DNA of 64,000 nt, from the NCBI GenBank assembly GCA_028752905.1, contig JAQNBH010000002.1, forward strand, positions 39,092,776-39,156,775, in the 5' to 3' direction. Under the pieces are notes generated by a model. The model was not told the origin of the DNA. It saw nothing but the letters and a program-made list of their open reading frames with translations, and did not search any database. The translations under genes were made by a program, and so were the position numbers. Origin of the DNA: Cladorhizidae sp. MBARI D1340-BT2. Its lineage: Eukaryota > Porifera > Demospongiae > Poecilosclerida > Cladorhizidae. This document shows, one piece after another, positions 61,495 through 64,000 of the stretch (positions are counted from its first letter, which is position 1; every line of letters begins with the position of its first letter).

Positions 61495-64000
61495 ATAACA
61501 GAGCACAACCTACTAGCCCTGAACACACCCACTACGACCACAACCCTAGCCCTGAACACACCCACTAGTGCGACCACAGCCTGCCCTGGAACACACCCAC
61601 TAGTACGTCCACAACCCTAGCCCTGAACACACCCACTAGTACGACCACAACCCTAGCCCTGAACACACCCACTAGTACGACCACAACACTAGCCCTGAAC
61701 ACACCCACTAGCATGACCACAACCCTAGCCCTGGAACACACCCACTAGCATGACCACAACCCTAGCCCTGGAACACACCCACTAGCATGACCACAACCCT
61801 AGCCCTGGAACACACCCACTAGCATGACCACAACCCTGGCCCTGGAACACACCCACTAGCATGACCACAACCCTGGCCCTGGAACACACTCACTAGCATG
61901 ACCACAACCCTGGCCCTGGAACACATCCACTAGCATGACCACAACCCTAGCCCTGGAACACACCCACTAGCATGACCACAACCCTAGCCCTGGAACACAC
62001 CCACTAGCATGACCACAACCCTAGCCCTGGAACACACCCACTAGCATGACCACAACCCTGGCCCTGGAACACACTCACTAGCATGACCACAACCCTAGCC
62101 CTGGAACACACCCACTAGCATGACCACAACCCTAGCCCTGGAACACACCCACTAGCATGACCACAACCCTGGCCCTGGAACACACCCACTAGCATGACCA
62201 CAACCCTGGCCCTGGAACACACCCACTAGCATGACCACAACCCTAGCCCTGGAACACATCCACTAGCATGACCACAACCCTAGCCCTGGAACACATCCAC
62301 TAGCATGACCACAACCCTAGCCCTGGAACACACCCACTAGCATGACCACAACCCTAGCCCTGGAACACACCCACTAGCATGACCACAACCCTAGCCCTGG
62401 AACACACCCACTAGCATGACCACAACCCTGGCCCTGGAACACACTCACTAGCATGACCACAACCCTAGCCCTGGAACACATCCACTAGCATGACCACAAC
62501 CCTAGCCCTGGAACACACCCACTAGCATGACCACAGCCCTAGCCCTGGAACACACCCACTAGCATGACCACAACCCTAGCCCTGGAACACACCCACTAGC
62601 ATGACCACAACCCTAGCCCTGGAACACACCCACTAGCATGACCACAACCCTAGCCCTGGAACACACCCACTAGTGACCACAACCCTAGCCCTGGAACACA
62701 CCCACTAGCATGACCACAACCCTAGCCATGGAACACACCCACTAGCATGACCACAACCCTAGCCCTGGAACACACCCACTAGCATGACCACAACCCTAGC
62801 CCTGGAACACACCCACTAGCATGACCACAACCCTAGCCCTGGAACACACCCACTAGCATGACCACAACCCTAGCCCTGGAACACACCCACTAGCATGACC
62901 ACAACCCTAGCCCTGGAACACACCCACTAGCATGACCACAACCCTAGCCCTGGAACACACCCACTAGCATGACCACAACCCTAGCCCTGGAACACACCCA
63001 CTAGCATGACCACAACCCTAGCCCTGGAACACACCCACTAGCATGACCACAACCCTAGCCCTGGAACACACCCACTAGCATGACCACAACCCTAGCCCTG
63101 GAACACACCCACTAGCATGACCACAACCCTAGCCCTGGAACACACCCACTAGCATGACCACAACCCTAGCCCTGGAACACACCCACTAGCATGACCACAA
63201 CCCTAGCCCTGGAACACACCCACTAGCATGACCACAACCCTAGCCCTGGAACACACCCACTAGAATGACCACAACCCTAGCCCTGGAACACACCCACTAG
63301 CATGACCACAACCCTAGCCCTGGAACACACCCACTAGCATGACCACAACCCTAGCCCTGGAACACACCCACTAGCATGACCACAACCCTAGCCCTGGAAC
63401 ACACCCACTAGCATGACCACAACCCTAGCCCTGGAACACACCCACTAGCATGACCACAACCCTAGCCCTGGAACACACCCACTAGCATGACCACAACCCT
63501 AGCCCTGGAACACACCCACTAGCATGACCACAACCCTAGCCCTGGAACACACCCACTAGCATGACCACAACCCTAGCCCTGGAACACACCCACTAGCATG
63601 ACCACAACCCTAGCCCTGGAACACACCCACTAGCATGACCACAACCCTAGCCCTGGAACACACCCACTAGCATGACCACAACCCTAGCCCTGGAACACAC
63701 CCACTAGCATGACCACAACCCTAGCCCTGAACACACCCACTAGTGCGACCACAACCCTAGCCCTGAACACACCCACTAGTACGACCACAACCCTAGCCCT
63801 GAACACACCCACTAGCATGACCACAACCCTAGCCATGGAACACACCCACTAGCATGACCACAACCCTAGCCCTGGAACACACCCACTAGCATGACCACAA
63901 CCCTAGCCCTGGAACACACCCACTAGCATGACCACAACCCTAGCCCTGGAACACACCCACTAGCATGACCACAACCCTAGCCCTGGAACACACCCACTAG
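61495..64000. repeat. 37-bp minisatellite, about 67 copies, running off the window
   Basis: Units CTAGCATGACCACAACCCTA plus GCCCTGGAACACACCCA; the first few and some near 63720-63800 are variants with CCCTGAACAC and AGTACGACC. No matching array exists beside copy A. Confidence 0.96.

Overview
The window is eukaryotic nuclear DNA from an animal. One recognisable host gene, a DDX3/PL10-type DEAD-box RNA helicase, is read on the minus strand and is split into many short exons with canonical GT..AG borders. The rest is tandem repeats, palindromic TTAA-flanked transposable elements and decayed hAT-type transposase fragments. An intron-rich DDX3 with N-terminal FAGLDL and YVPPHLR blocks and a C-terminal DWWN, plus abundant TAGCTAGC-type sequence and heavy minisatellite content, fits a marine invertebrate. 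A demosponge is my guess, with low confidence.

Layout: 1-5473 holds the end of a TTAA foldback element, four minisatellites or tandem repeats and a trinucleotide-repeat block, with no gene. 5474-5573 is a 100-N assembly gap. 5574-21258 is a 15.7 kb array of a 25-bp satellite with higher-order structure. 21536-28937 (minus) carries copies of DDX3 exons 7 to 2, a 5' partial duplicate ('copy A') that stops after the ATP-binding exon. 29785-33311 is a 28-bp minisatellite, and 33331-34690 an insertion zone with a broken hAT/DUF4371 transposase. 35740-37085 is AT-rich and minisatellite DNA, including a third copy of a piece of DDX3 intron 4. 37462-59672 (minus) is the full DDX3 gene ('copy B'): exon 13 at the left end, exons 12 to 8 up to 45616, a second 25-bp satellite array in intron 7 (45646-50396), then exons 7 to 2. 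60405-64000 is the 28-bp and then a 37-bp minisatellite. Exon 1, with the start codon, is not visible and probably lies beyond 64000.

The twelve exons I placed by hand join with compatible phases into 1878 bases, 625 codons plus a stop. With a short missing first exon this matches DDX3's usual size. Copies A and B are direct repeats about 29-31 kb apart and differ by point changes, repeat copy numbers, a 355-bp inversion and several indels. They could be a real segmental duplication or two haplotypes placed in tandem by the assembler.

The most unusual pattern is that most DDX3 introns carry a tandem repeat that begins at, or within about 20 bases of, the 5' splice site. In intron 6 the repeat unit contains the donor sequence itself, giving a row of decoy donors. 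In intron 3 of copy B a young 41/38-bp duplication spans the exon-intron border. Two TTAA foldback elements are also inserted exactly at a TTAA inside a minisatellite and share one TTAA between them. All coordinates and repeat counts are from reading by eye; counts are approximate.
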